From JBKHYJ01 sp046565505 (GTDB taxonomy: Bacteria; Acidobacteriota; Blastocatellia; UBA7656), in NCBI GenBank assembly GCA_046565505.1, contig JBKHYJ010000098.1, forward strand, positions 62,001 to 126,000: a stretch of 64,000 nt of DNA, read 5' to 3'. Made by a program: the position numbers and the translations under genes. Below, piece by piece: positions 55,841 to 64,000 of this stretch. Each line of letters starts with the position of its first letter. Positions within the stretch are counted from its first letter, which is position 1. The notes under the pieces are model-generated. The model worked only from the letters and a program-made list of their open reading frames with translations, was not told the DNA's origin and did not search any database.

Positions 55841-58360
55841 TCAATTGCCCGCGACGAAGTGCTGCCAGTAGTGATCGAGCGCGTAGGCGAGCCATGCCCG
55901 CGTGACGGGGTCGGCCGGCTTCACGCGCGCCTTCAGCGTCGGCTGAAGGTCGAACGCCCCCTGCTCTAGCGAGTAGTAGGCTTGCAGTATCCCTTTGTCG
56001 AGCGCGTACTGAACGTAGCCGCGGTAGGCGGCGGGTATGCTCGCGTTGTCTGCGAGCACGAGCGTCTGCCCGCTATAAGTGACGGTCACATTCGAGCCCG
56101 CCTTCGCCTTCGCCTCCGCGTCCAAGCCGAGGGCGCGAACGAGCGCCACGGCGAGGTCGAGCCGTGTGATGTCCGCGGCCGGGTTGAACAGCGAGCCGCT
56201 CGCGCTCATCATCCCCGCCGGCACGAAGTTCCAGTCGCGCAGGGTCGAGCCATAGGCCGTGACCGATTCGGCCATCCCCAGCTCTACCTCCTGCACGTCG
56301 GTGAACCTGGACGGCTCGTTGGCCGTCTGCCGCAGCGGCGTGTTGAGGTATAGGTGGAGCGCGAGGTCCTGCCTCGTCACGGAGGTGTCGGGGCGGAACG
56401 TGCCGTCGCTGAAGGTGTCCATCATTCGATTCTTGAGCGCCGATTCGATCTGCGCACGCGCCTCGTGGTCTTGAATGTCCGCGACGGGCGCGAGCGTGAA
56501 TAGCTGCTGTGTGATCGTTATATCGACCGGGCCGGGCGCGGCCGCGCCTGACGTGGGAAGGCTGACGTTCGGGGCGGCAGCCAGTCCGCGAACCCCGCGC
56601 ACTTCGAGCAGCCAGTCGCCCGCGGCGGGGTTCTTCACGATGATCTGGCGGGTCGGGCTGTCGAGAATCGGGATGGATATGCCGCTCGAATACTTCACGC
56701 CGTTCGGGTCCGTCAGCAGCAGCCCGATGGTGTTCCCTTCCCCGTCTTGGAGCGCCGTGTCGAAGGAGGCGAACACGTCGAGCACGCTCATCCCTTGCTG
56801 CACGGTGAAGGGGCGGGAGTTGACCGAGCCGGGGCCGGGCAGCGCCGCGGGGCTGTAGTCTATGTGCACAGGCTCGGGGGCGGGGCCGCTGACCGTGAAC
56901 TGTGCGTTGAAGTCATGCGTGAAGTGCTTGCCGTATGGCTTCGAGCGGTTGAAAGTGTAATCGACCGCGGCGTAAGAGTTGATGTAGCCCGCGCCGACCT
57001 CCCAGTCCTCGCGGCCGGGCATGCGGCTGGCCGTCTTGGTGAGGATCGATTTCGCGTCTTCCGGCGTGAGGGTCGGGTCCGCGTCGAGCATCAGCGCGAC
57101 CGTCCCCGCCACGAACGGCGTGGCCATCGAAGTCCCGCTTATCTGCGTGTAGAACGGCAGGTAAGGGATCGGTATCTCGGTGTCGGCGGTCGTGCCGTTG
57201 GCGACGACGTTGCTGATCGCGCGGACAGACACTATGTCTGAGGTGAACTTGGCGGAGTTCGTTTCAAACTCGCGGCCCGTGCCGGGCGCGGTTATGGTCG
57301 GCGCGTCGAAGTCGTCATTCGGGTCGCTGTTGCCGAACCGCTCCGAGGCGGGGAGCCCGCGCGAGCTGAAGCTGGCGAGGCCGCCTTCCTTCGTGCCCGC
57401 GGCCACTCCGATGACCCACGGCGCTTTCGCGTAAGGGTTGTAGGTGCCTTTGCCCGGCCCGGAATTCCCCGCCGCGAAGACGCAGATGATGTTCTGGTCG
57501 GAGGCGGTCTTGGTCGCTATGTTGACGGGGTTGTTCGGGTCGAATGGGCCGCTCGACCCCCAGGAGTTAGATATGACGCGGATGTTATAAAGGAACTGAT
57601 TCGAGAGCGACCACTCGAACCCGCCGAGCGCGTTCAGTACGAACAGCCCGTAGCCGGAGCCGCAGCCGATCAGCTTGGCCCCGGGCGCGACGCCCTGATA
57701 GATGTTGCTCGACCGCTGGCCCGACGCGCCGACTATGCCGGCGCAGTGCGTCCCGTGCCCGACGTGCGAATCCGTGTTGGGCTGGTTTTCGATCGCCAGC
57801 AGCGAAGTGAACCCCGAAAGCGTGTCGGTGTCCGTGACGAGCTGCACGTTTTGAATGACATGGCTCCCGAAGCTGAGGTCGCTGTGGGTCGCGTCTATGC
57901 CGGAATCGTTAATGACGACGGAGAAGTTGCCTGCGCCCGTCACGGGCTGGCCGCCGTTGGCGAGCGTGAGCGCGCGGTCCTGTCGCAGGCGGTCAACTCC
58001 CGCCAGCACGCGCGCCTGATTCATGAAGTAATAAAGGCGGTCGTTGGACCAGACGGACCGCACGCCGGGGTTCGCGGCGAGCGCCCTCGCCTGCCCGGCC
58101 GTCGCGGGGACCGCGACCATGCCGAGCCTGTTGAGCGTCAGGCCTTTGGTAATGCCGAGGCCGCGCAGCACGTCGAGGTGGGAGTTGTTAAGCCCGCTGG
58201 TCGTGTTGAACGACACGATGACTACGCCGACCGAGGCGCCATCCGCGGCGCTCGCGAGCGTTGACTGGAGAGTCGGCGAAAGGGTTGCCGCGCTCGTAAG
58301 CGAGGCCCCGGCTAACAGGGCCGCCGCCAAAGCTATAGTCTGAAATCCCCTGCGAATCAT
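55841..58360 (-). CDS. Secreted S8 subtilisin-like peptidase with C-terminal SLH-like modules
   Basis: An 839-aa exported subtilase. The signal peptide covers 1-24 (TIALAAALLAGASLTSA). A propeptide domain (about 42-105) precedes the catalytic triad Asp 152 (INDSGIDATH), His 202 (VGHGTHCAG) and Ser 411 (SGTSMATPFV), with AAGNSG as oxyanion site. A beta domain (about 490-620) is followed by SLH-like modules from about 640 (FSDGTFRPDTSVTRQDLALHL) that may anchor it to the cell surface. ATG 58360 has GGAGG ten bases upstream; longer starts lack a ribosome site. It lies 93 bp after the foldase gene. Confidence 0.92.
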   Translation of the reverse strand: MIRRGFQTIALAAALLAGASLTSAATLSPTLQSTLASAADGASVGVVIVSFNTTSGLNNSHLDVLRGLGITKGLTLNRLGMVAVPATAGQARALAANPGVRSVWSNDRLYYFMNQARVLAGVDRLRQDRALTLANGGQPVTGAGNFSVVINDSGIDATHSDLSFGSHVIQNVQLVTDTDTLSGFTSLLAIENQPNTDSHVGHGTHCAGIVGASGQRSSNIYQGVAPGAKLIGCGSGYGLFVLNALGGFEWSLSNQFLYNIRVISNSWGSSGPFDPNNPVNIATKTASDQNIICVFAAGNSGPGKGTYNPYAKAPWVIGVAAGTKEGGLASFSSRGLPASERFGNSDPNDDFDAPTITAPGTGREFETNSAKFTSDIVSVRAISNVVANGTTADTEIPIPYLPFYTQISGTSMATPFVAGTVALMLDADPTLTPEDAKSILTKTASRMPGREDWEVGAGYINSYAAVDYTFNRSKPYGKHFTHDFNAQFTVSGPAPEPVHIDYSPAALPGPGSVNSRPFTVQQGMSVLDVFASFDTALQDGEGNTIGLLLTDPNGVKYSSGISIPILDSPTRQIIVKNPAAGDWLLEVRGVRGLAAAPNVSLPTSGAAAPGPVDITITQQLFTLAPVADIQDHEARAQIESALKNRMMDTFSDGTFRPDTSVTRQDLALHLYLNTPLRQTANEPSRFTDVQEVELGMAESVTAYGSTLRDWNFVPAGMMSASGSLFNPAADITRLDLAVALVRALGLDAEAKAKAGSNVTVTYSGQTLVLADNASIPAAYRGYVQYALDKGILQAYYSLEQGAFDLQPTLKARVKPADPVTRAWLAYALDHYWQHFVAGN

Positions 58361-58453
58361 TTTTTGTTTGCCTCCAAGATTTTTCATTACGGAATCCCGT
58401 TCGTTGAGCCCGGCCCCGAGCCGCGGGCCTGACTCGTAACTCATAACCCCGCT

Positions 58454-59590
58454 TCACTTCCCATTCGCCTGGAACTGGCCTACGCGGTAGAAAGGCGTGA
58501 CGCTGATGGCGGCCTCGCGGCGGCGGGCTTCGAGCCAGCGCGTGAGGTGCTCAGCCAGCTTTCGCGCGCGCACCTGCTGCTCGATAGAGGCACGAACCTC
58601 GTCGAAGCTCCTGACGCGCTCGGGCTTGTGCTCGGCGACTTTGATGATGTGGTAGCCGTATTCGGTTTCGACGATGCCGCTGACCTGGCCCGGCTTCAGG
58701 GCGAAGGCCGACTCGTCGAACTTCGCGGTGTGCGTGTTGCGCGTGAACAGGCCCAGGTCGCCGCCCCTTTCACGTGAGCCCGGGTCGTCGGAACTTTCGC
58801 GCGCCAGGGCGGCGAAATCCGCGCCCGCTTTCGCTTTAGCCAGTATGGCCGCAGCGCGCGCGCGCCTCCTGTTCATCTCCTCGGCGACCCTGGCGTCGGT
58901 GGCGGCTTTATCGAGGCTGGCTTTCGAGCGAATCTCGCTGGCGATCTGCGAGCGCCGCGCGTTTATAAGTATGTGACTCGCGCGGACGCGCTCGGCCTCT
59001 TTGAAGAGGTTCTCGAATTTCGGATTGGCTTTCTCCTTATTGTAAAACTCCTGCTCTTCGGATTGTGTGACGGAGACCTCTTTGCCAAGCTCTTGCTGCA
59101 ACATCTCACCGTAGATTTCCCCGCGCACGATCTGGCGGAACTCTTCGTCGTTTATGCCGCTGTCGGCGAGGTAGGAGCGGTAAAGCTCCTCACCGCCCAT
59201 CTCTGCGACGCGGGCCTTGTAAGTCTTGTCAAATCTCTCTTCGGAAATCGACAGGTCGCGGCGTCGCGCTTCCGCCTCGATCAAGGCGCGGTCAATCAAC
59301 TCTGCGATTATCCCTTCTTTAAGGGCCTCTATCTTCTTGCGGCCCTCGTCGCTCTTGTCCGTAAGGCCGAGCGCCGCCACGCCGTTTTTCAAATACATCC
59401 GGTAGACCTTCGCCGGTATGTCGCGCCCATCTACGGTCGCGACGGTCGCAGGCTCGGCCGCCGCCGCTTCGGCGCTCGCCGGGCCGCTTAAGCCTTTCTT
59501 GAATGCGCCCACGCCAAAGGCCAGGGCGACGATTACCAAAATCAGGGTTGTGATTCCTACAGGTCGGTTTTTAAGAAGTGTGCTTTTCAT
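58454..59590 (-). CDS. SurA/PpiC-type periplasmic peptidyl-prolyl isomerase
   Basis: A 378-aa foldase. An N-terminal membrane anchor or uncleaved signal (ITTLILVIVALAFGVGAF, about 13-30) is followed by a SurA-N-like helical domain (about 48-190) and a parvulin domain (about 205-330: RASHILI, SDDPGSRERGGDLGLF, GIVETEYGYHIIKV). It should assist folding of exported proteins. It heads a same-strand group with the two S8 subtilases, so it may fold them; this is an inference from position. Confidence 0.92.
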   Translation of the reverse strand: MKSTLLKNRPVGITTLILVIVALAFGVGAFKKGLSGPASAEAAAAEPATVATVDGRDIPAKVYRMYLKNGVAALGLTDKSDEGRKKIEALKEGIIAELIDRALIEAEARRRDLSISEERFDKTYKARVAEMGGEELYRSYLADSGINDEEFRQIVRGEIYGEMLQQELGKEVSVTQSEEQEFYNKEKANPKFENLFKEAERVRASHILINARRSQIASEIRSKASLDKAATDARVAEEMNRRRARAAAILAKAKAGADFAALARESSDDPGSRERGGDLGLFTRNTHTAKFDESAFALKPGQVSGIVETEYGYHIIKVAEHKPERVRSFDEVRASIEQQVRARKLAEHLTRWLEARRREAAISVTPFYRVGQFQANGK

Positions 59591-59609
59591 CTTTCTGCCC
59601 CCGTTAGAG

Positions 59610-59658
59610 ATTTTTCAACCTCTCACGCGAGCAGAATAATCTTCAGCGGTTGAAAAAT
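59610..59658. repeat. 11-bp inverted repeat upstream of the foldase gene
   Basis: ATTTTTCAACC (59610-59620) and GGTTGAAAAAT (59648-59658) are exact complements 27 bases apart, ending 20 bases before the foldase start on the minus strand. Related words (TTGAAAAAAACTTGAAAAG) follow nearby. It could be an operator. Confidence 0.5.
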
Positions 59659-59877
59659 TCTTGGCCCAGTCTTGAGCCGCTATTGAAAAAAACTTGAAAA
59701 GCTCGTGGGGCCGGCCGGGAGGTGTATTAAAAAAATCCGCGGGTGAATCCGGTCACGCCACCGGGCCAGGTATTTTCGCGCGCGGATTACCCCTAAGCCT
59801 ATGAAATTAAAAGGGGCCGGTCCGCGGCCGCGGTTGGCCTGCCCTTTGCTCATTGGAGCGGCGAGGGAGATTCAGGC

Positions 59878-60153
59878 ATGGATTTAGTTTCGTTATTAAT
59901 TTTATTGTTGATCGCGGGGATTTGCGGGTCGCTCGGCCAGGCGATAGCAGGTTATAGCCGAGGCGGCTGCCTGGTGGCAATCGCCCTCGGGTTCATCGGC
60001 GCGCTGGTGGGGCCGTGGATCGCGCACACGCTGGGCCTGCCGGAGTTGTTCGCGGTGAGCGTCGGCGGCAAATCTTTTCCAATCATATGGTCGATCATAG
60101 GCTCGGCTATTTTCGTCGCGATCATCAGCCTTATCACGCGCGGCAGGTATTGA
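59878..60153 (+). CDS. GlsB/YeaQ/YmgE-family membrane protein
   Basis: A 91-aa protein with three hydrophobic segments, fitting the transglycosylase-associated (GlsB/YeaQ/YmgE) family: IAGICGSLGQAIAGYSRGG, GFIGALVGPWIA, and IWSIIGSAIFVAIISLI near the end. These are inner-membrane stress proteins of unknown action. It lies 19 bp before the YggT-like gene and is probably co-transcribed. Confidence 0.82.
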   Translation: MDLVSLLILLLIAGICGSLGQAIAGYSRGGCLVAIALGFIGALVGPWIAHTLGLPELFAVSVGGKSFPIIWSIIGSAIFVAIISLITRGRY

Positions 60154-60172
60154 TGGCCGGGGGGCGAGTTCT

Positions 60173-60691
60173 ATGATTGAAGACGACAAGTTGACGATTG
60201 ACGAATCGCGCAAGGTGGCGCAGCACGAAGCCGTCAAGGGCACCGTGCGCGACGAGGTACATTCGGAGATAGCGAGGAAGGCCGAGCGCCTGGACACGGC
60301 CGAGCGGGCGCAGGCGGACGCGGTCGCCGAGCGATTAAAGGAGAGGGCCGTCGCCGAAGTGGTCGAGACGGAGGCCGATATTGACCGCGCGCGAGGGGCC
60401 GCCCGCATCTCGCAGGTGATTGATTACATCTTTTACTTCATATACGGACTGATCGGGCTGATGATAATACTCGATCTGGTAGGCGCGCGGCACACGAACG
60501 CTTTCTACGGTCTCATCAGCACGGTAACGGGCCCGCTGCTCGCCCCGTTCCGGGGGCTGGTTGACGACCCGGGGACCGAGCATGTCCGCTTCAGGCTCTC
60601 TTACATAATCGCGCTGATCGTTTACCTGCTCGTACACCTCGCCGTGAACGGACTGCTCAGGCTCATCGCCCACAGAAAAACCGCGGTGTGA
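60173..60691 (+). CDS. YggT-like membrane protein with charged N-terminal helix
   Basis: A 172-aa protein. Residues 1-75 form a charged helix or coiled coil. Two hydrophobic segments follow (IDYIFYFIYGLIGLMIILDLV, and RLSYIIALIVYLLVHLAVNG) separated by APFRGLV, as in YggT-family proteins. YggT members sit in the inner membrane and affect cell shape or division in some bacteria. The N-terminal extension is not typical of the family. It pairs with the GlsB-like gene upstream. Confidence 0.75.
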   Translation: MIEDDKLTIDESRKVAQHEAVKGTVRDEVHSEIARKAERLDTAERAQADAVAERLKERAVAEVVETEADIDRARGAARISQVIDYIFYFIYGLIGLMIILDLVGARHTNAFYGLISTVTGPLLAPFRGLVDDPGTEHVRFRLSYIIALIVYLLVHLAVNGLLRLIAHRKTAV

Positions 60692-60718
60692 GCGCGGGCG
60701 TATGCCGCGCCGGGTCGA

Positions 60719-61201
60719 TTACGCGCAGGTCCCGTTGCCCCGGCAGTTGCCCGAGCAACATTGAGCATTCGCGGTGCAGGCGGCGTCCCTGGGGCGGCAG
60801 CTTGCCTGCGCATGCGCGGTGGGCGCGAGGATTGAAGTGACGAGCGGCACCCCTACGGCGGCGGCCAGCCCGGCTTTGCGCAACACTTCCCTTCGCGACA
60901 CGCCCTTGCCGCCCGAAGGCCGCGCGACGCGCTCGCGCAGCAGGTGAGATTTTTCCAACTGGTCGAGCGCGAGCCATATTAACTCCTCGTCCCCCTGCGC
61001 GTTGAATTCTTTCCTCAACCGCGCGGCTATCTCGGGGACGGGCGTCTTTCCGTCGCAGCGCTTCCAGATGAAAGCGGCCGTCTGATTCAAGCAGTGAGCC
61101 TTGTGGCGATTCATATCATAGACCAGCAATTCGCCGGGGAGTTCTTGAATCACCAATCCTTCTTCGCGAGCGTGTGGTGCCGCTTGTCTTATAGTCTTCA
61201 T
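60719..61201 (-). CDS. PqqD-domain protein with internal Tat motif and six-cysteine knottin-like tail
   Basis: A 160-aa protein of three parts. Residues about 10-95 are a PqqD/RiPP-recognition-like domain (LVIQELPGELLVYDMN, HCLNQTAAFIWKRCDG, ALDQLEKSHLL). Residues 102-132 are a twin-arginine-type signal (SRREVLRKAG, then a hydrophobic run and APTAHAQ). The last 26 residues carry six Cys at 135, 142, 148, 149, 153 and 159: C-x6-C-x5-CC-x3-C-x5-C, a knottin-type spacing. ATG 61201 has GAGG five bases upstream. Longer starts (61249, 61339) are possible. No radical-SAM or other modifying enzyme lies nearby. Export and cleavage of the tail are inference. Confidence 0.78.
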   Translation of the reverse strand: MKTIRQAAPHAREEGLVIQELPGELLVYDMNRHKAHCLNQTAAFIWKRCDGKTPVPEIAARLRKEFNAQGDEELIWLALDQLEKSHLLRERVARPSGGKGVSRREVLRKAGLAAAVGVPLVTSILAPTAHAQASCRPRDAACTANAQCCSGNCRGNGTCA

Positions 61202-61755
61202 AAAATCCTCATAAGGCGACAAGTCATAGCTTCGTACAACCCTGACCATTGTACAGCTTTCTGTGTTAAGGGCAGGCTTTGTTTTCGGCCGGCGGGGACT
61301 TAAGTCATCCGCTGCCGAATTCGCGTCACGCGTGGTCAAGATTTAGCAAATACCATGCGCAGGGGTGCTGCAAGGTTCGGCTGCGTCACTTGTGAATCGC
61401 CTTCCACTTTAAGCCCGCGCGCTTCGCCTGTCAACATGCCGTTTGTCGATTAAGCCGTGCGACCACTTATGCCCCTCCGATTCGCCCGCGATAACCCGCG
61501 CAGATCGTTTCGCCTGATTTGAGTTTTACGAATTCGGCAATTCTCATCCCGGAAGCGGACACGGCGAAGCGGCTTTCGTGAGACGGGACCCGCGGCGGCG
61601 GCGGTTCAGTCCGCTGACGCACGGCGTAAACCGCGCCGCGTGAGGCCCGGTAACCGGGGCCAGACTCATGAGCCGCACTCGCGGCGGTTTTCATGGCATA
61701 GCGATTGATTGATGATCGGCGAAAATACGCGGGCCGCGTGAGGTGGGGTGATTAT
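61202..61755. other. Divergent gap before the alpha/beta hydrolase gene
   Basis: I see no supported gene. The in-frame upstream extensions of the PqqD protein (to 61249 or 61339) fall here. TACAAT near 61250 on the minus strand could be a -10 box for that gene but lacks a good -35. Gene-end hairpins are not apparent. Confidence 0.4.
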
Positions 61756-62934
61756 TTGGATAAGCCGTTGAGCAAGCCGCGAAACACTCGATGGAGAAAG
61801 GCCAGGAGATACGGCCTCGCCCTGGCGGGACTTTTCGCGCTCGTCTTCGGGGTCGGCTCTCTGCCCATCCTGGTGCTTTATTTCTGGGGTGGGTCGACGG
61901 AAGCGACGAGCGCGGATAAAGGCGACCGTGCAGACCGACGATTCACGGAGGAGGAGGTCCGCTTTAATAACGCCGACGTGACGCTGGCCGGCACGTTGCG
62001 CGTGCCATCGACTAAAGGGCGGCACCCGGCAATCGTTTTCATTCATGGGTCAGGCCCTCAGGACCGGGGATTCGGCCCGCTGGCGGCGGCCTTCGCCGGC
62101 CGCGGGGTCGCCGTGCTCACTTACGACAAGCGAGGCGTGGGCGATTCGACGGGCGACTTCACGCGCGTCCCTTTCTACGAGCTGGCCGGCGACGCGCTGG
62201 CGGCCGTGCGATTCCTCAAGGCGCGCAAAGAGGTGGACCCGGATAGAATCGGCGTGTGGGGCGTGAGCCAGGGCGGGTGGCTGGGCCCGCTAGCGGCGTC
62301 ACAGTCGCCCGACGTGGCCTTCGTCATCAGCGTGTCAGGCCCCGGCGTCTCGCCCAAAGAGCAAATGCTTTTCTTCAGAGGCAATCAGCTACGCGACGCA
62401 GGCTTGTCGGACCGGGAGGTAGAAGAAGCCACGCGGCTGAGGCGACTCGTGTGGGATTACCTCGCGGGCGGCGGCGGGCGGAAAGAGGCTTATGCGGAGT
62501 TGGAGCGGGCTAAAAAAAAGTCATGGTTTCGAGAGCTTGCTTCGCAAGGGTTCCCCGGCGCGCTGCCGGACCCGGCCGCGATGAGCGAATCGGAACTCAG
62601 GTGGTATAAACAGGAGATGAATTACGACCCCGTCGCCGCGCTCGAAAAAGTTTCGGTCCCGGTCCTTGAAATCTTCGGCGAGGAAGACGAGCTCGTCCCG
62701 GTCGCAAAGAGCGTAGAAGTCATGAGGCTGGCGTTCGAGCGGGGCGGCAATAAGGACGTAACGTTCAAAGTCTTCCACGGGGCGGATCACGCCATACAGG
62801 TATTGTCGCCGCGGGGCGGCCGCAGGCTCGCGCCCGGCTACGTCGAAACGATGATCGGCTGGCTCGAAGAGCGTCTCGACTTGAGGGCGGTCAGTATGGG
62901 CTGCGGAATCCGCCGCGCGGCCCGCGAATCTTGA
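61756..62934 (+). CDS. Membrane-anchored alpha/beta hydrolase
   Basis: A 392-aa hydrolase. A basic N-terminus and one TM helix (ALAGLFALVFGVGSLPILVLYF) lead to an alpha/beta-hydrolase domain: HGSGPQDRG as oxyanion loop, GVSQGGWLG with Ser near residue 170, EEDELVPVA with the Asp, and GADHAIQVL with the His. A helical lid lies between about 200 and 290. Peptidase or esterase activity is expected. The start is uncertain: TTG 61756 follows GAGGTGGGGTG at good spacing, while TTG 61705 and GTG 61738 are in frame. Confidence 0.82.
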   Translation: MDKPLSKPRNTRWRKARRYGLALAGLFALVFGVGSLPILVLYFWGGSTEATSADKGDRADRRFTEEEVRFNNADVTLAGTLRVPSTKGRHPAIVFIHGSGPQDRGFGPLAAAFAGRGVAVLTYDKRGVGDSTGDFTRVPFYELAGDALAAVRFLKARKEVDPDRIGVWGVSQGGWLGPLAASQSPDVAFVISVSGPGVSPKEQMLFFRGNQLRDAGLSDREVEEATRLRRLVWDYLAGGGGRKEAYAELERAKKKSWFRELASQGFPGALPDPAAMSESELRWYKQEMNYDPVAALEKVSVPVLEIFGEEDELVPVAKSVEVMRLAFERGGNKDVTFKVFHGADHAIQVLSPRGGRRLAPGYVETMIGWLEERLDLRAVSMGCGIRRAARES

Positions 62935-63446
62935 GCAACGACCCGGCCCGCGCGATTCCCGATTATGGGAATCCGGCATGCCACAAGCGAACAGCAAGGC
63001 CGCTCGGAAGTTTTAGACTCGGGACACGGCGTCCGAGTGTGCGGCCGCGCTCATACCTAAACCGCTCGCTTTGATTAGCCGCACAAACCTGCTGCTAAAT
63101 AAAAACTTATCGCCCGAGGGCCGCCGCCCGCAGCGTGCCCGGCGAATCCAGAATCCGAAATCTAAAACCCGAAACTCTTCCCTGGCACGGCGCTTGGCTA
63201 TACAGCGTCGGGGGCCGGCCAAAGGTCTCTCATGAACGCACCGCTTCGACCGCGCGAGCACTGAAGGAGACGACAAGGACCAGTGGGGACTCTTTTACAC
63301 GACACCAGCCGCGGCGCCCGGCCGATTTACGCAAGCGCGCCGGCTCTACCCGAATTAAAGCCGGCTGACGAAATCTGCAAAGGCTTTCCGACCCGAAATC
63401 AAAAATCTAAAACACGGAATCCAAATCGATTATGAGGTCTAAAAAC
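62935..63446. other. Gap after the hydrolase gene with A-rich words
   Basis: No gene seen. A GATTCCC/GGGAATC hairpin (62954-62973) lies 20 bases after the hydrolase stop but has no T-run. Two degenerate A-rich stretches, 63145-63176 and 63391-63426, share CGAAATC and AATCTAAAAC words. Confidence 0.45.
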
Positions 63447-64000
63447 ATGACTAGAATAACCAAGGCGGCATCTCTTTTCTTTCTTCTCGCACTCGTATGC
63501 GCGACCGCGGATTGGCCGGCTTCGGCCCAGACGGCGACGGGGCAGTCATCCAGGTCGCGCAAAGAAACTTCCGTCAGGGTAGATGACGACAACTGGAACT
63601 GGGTGCACAGGGACGACTCCGTGAGCCTCGAAGTCAACATACGCGGCAAGGTCGAGTTCGCCGACGACTACGCCGACATCAAGGACATTTCCGACGGCGG
63701 CAGGGTCCGCGTGATAGACGAGCGCGGCGGCACTTCACGAAAGTTTGAAGCCGCGGCCGCCGCCGACGGACTGAAGCGCTCCTACTGGGTGAACGGCGAA
63801 CCGCGCCCATTCGATAACGAGGCGCGGGGCTGGCTCGCCAGGGTTCTGAACGAGACGGTCCGCCAGGGCGGCTACGACGCGCGCCCCAGGGTGCAGCGCA
63901 TACTGAGGGAGCGGGGGCCGAACGGCGTGCTTCAAGAGATTTCGCAGTTGAAGGGCGATTACGTGAAGCGCATCTACCTGGACGAGCTGATCAAGTCAGG
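63447..64000 (+). CDS. Exported protein of unknown function, cut by the right edge
   Basis: An open frame that runs off the window after 184 codons. It begins ATGACTAGAATAACC with GAGGT eight bases upstream; an in-frame ATG at 63432 is less likely. A signal peptide (SLFFLLALVCATADWPASAQ) is followed by a domain with DDDNWNWVHRDDSVSLEVNI, FADDYADIKDISDGGRV and a helical part ending LKGDYVKRIYLDELIKS. I recall similar segments in Acidobacteria and Gemmatimonadetes proteins, some attached to M56/BlaR1-type peptidases, but cannot name a function. The C-terminal domains are outside the window. Confidence 0.75.
   Translation, partial: MTRITKAASLFFLLALVCATADWPASAQTATGQSSRSRKETSVRVDDDNWNWVHRDDSVSLEVNIRGKVEFADDYADIKDISDGGRVRVIDERGGTSRKFEAAAAADGLKRSYWVNGEPRPFDNEARGWLARVLNETVRQGGYDARPRVQRILRERGPNGVLQEISQLKGDYVKRIYLDELIKS

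Overview
The window is a G+C-rich chromosomal stretch with no rRNA, tRNA, CRISPR array, integrase or transposase that I can see. Several genes point to the phylum Acidobacteriota, most likely a Blastocatellia-type lineage. There are three tandem secreted VWFA proteins of the class named for Acidobacteria, and a very large Oar-like TonB-dependent receptor with an N-terminal carboxypeptidase-regulatory domain. There is also a membrane Ser/Thr kinase, a secreted Asp-box (BNR/sortilin-type) protein, and paired subtilases beside a SurA-like foldase. The taxonomic call is an inference from gene content.

Layout. 1-9.8 kb, all plus strand: a secreted Asp-box protein, a DUF72 protein, a trans-sulfuration PLP enzyme followed by an SDR, an S9 peptidase, msrA and a MaoC-like hotdog protein. 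9.8-15 kb: a 951-aa secreted protein of unknown function with two pilin-like Cys cassettes, a 2Fe-2S protein with an unknown N-terminal domain, and an extended SDR. 15-25 kb: guaA, a large Ser/Thr kinase with membrane segments and ankyrin repeats, a protein resembling phage recombination-associated proteins, a HAD hydrolase with a small downstream gene, rsmG, serS and pgeF. 25-33 kb, minus strand: the TonB receptor and the VWFA trio. 33-42.7 kb, minus strand: rluA-type synthase, lgt, lspA and ileS, then a branched-chain aminotransferase, two small membrane/coiled-coil proteins and miaB.

42.8-52.9 kb: a secreted gluzincin-like protein, a one-polypeptide fusion of a beta-lactamase-like serine hydrolase with a YtcJ-type amidohydrolase, a FecR-domain protein with a long Q/R-rich tail, a rhodanese, an M23 peptidase, a DUF3108 protein and a 54-aa single-TM protein. 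53-60 kb: two S8 subtilases (one with SLH-like modules) behind a PpiC/SurA foldase. 60-64 kb: two stress or membrane proteins, a PqqD-domain protein ending in a Tat motif and a six-cysteine knottin-like tail, an alpha/beta hydrolase, and a secreted protein cut by the right edge.

The common theme is the cell envelope: lipoprotein maturation (lgt, lspA), outer-membrane import (TonB receptor), secreted proteases and their foldase, secreted VWFA proteins, and a kinase that could carry a signal across the membrane. Housekeeping translation and nucleotide genes (ileS, serS, miaB, rsmG, guaA) lie between these. The strongest candidates for new biology are the PqqD/Tat/knottin protein, the kinase with a repeat-filled activation segment, the serine hydrolase-amidohydrolase fusion and the 951-aa secreted protein. 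All functional links between neighbours are inferences from position.
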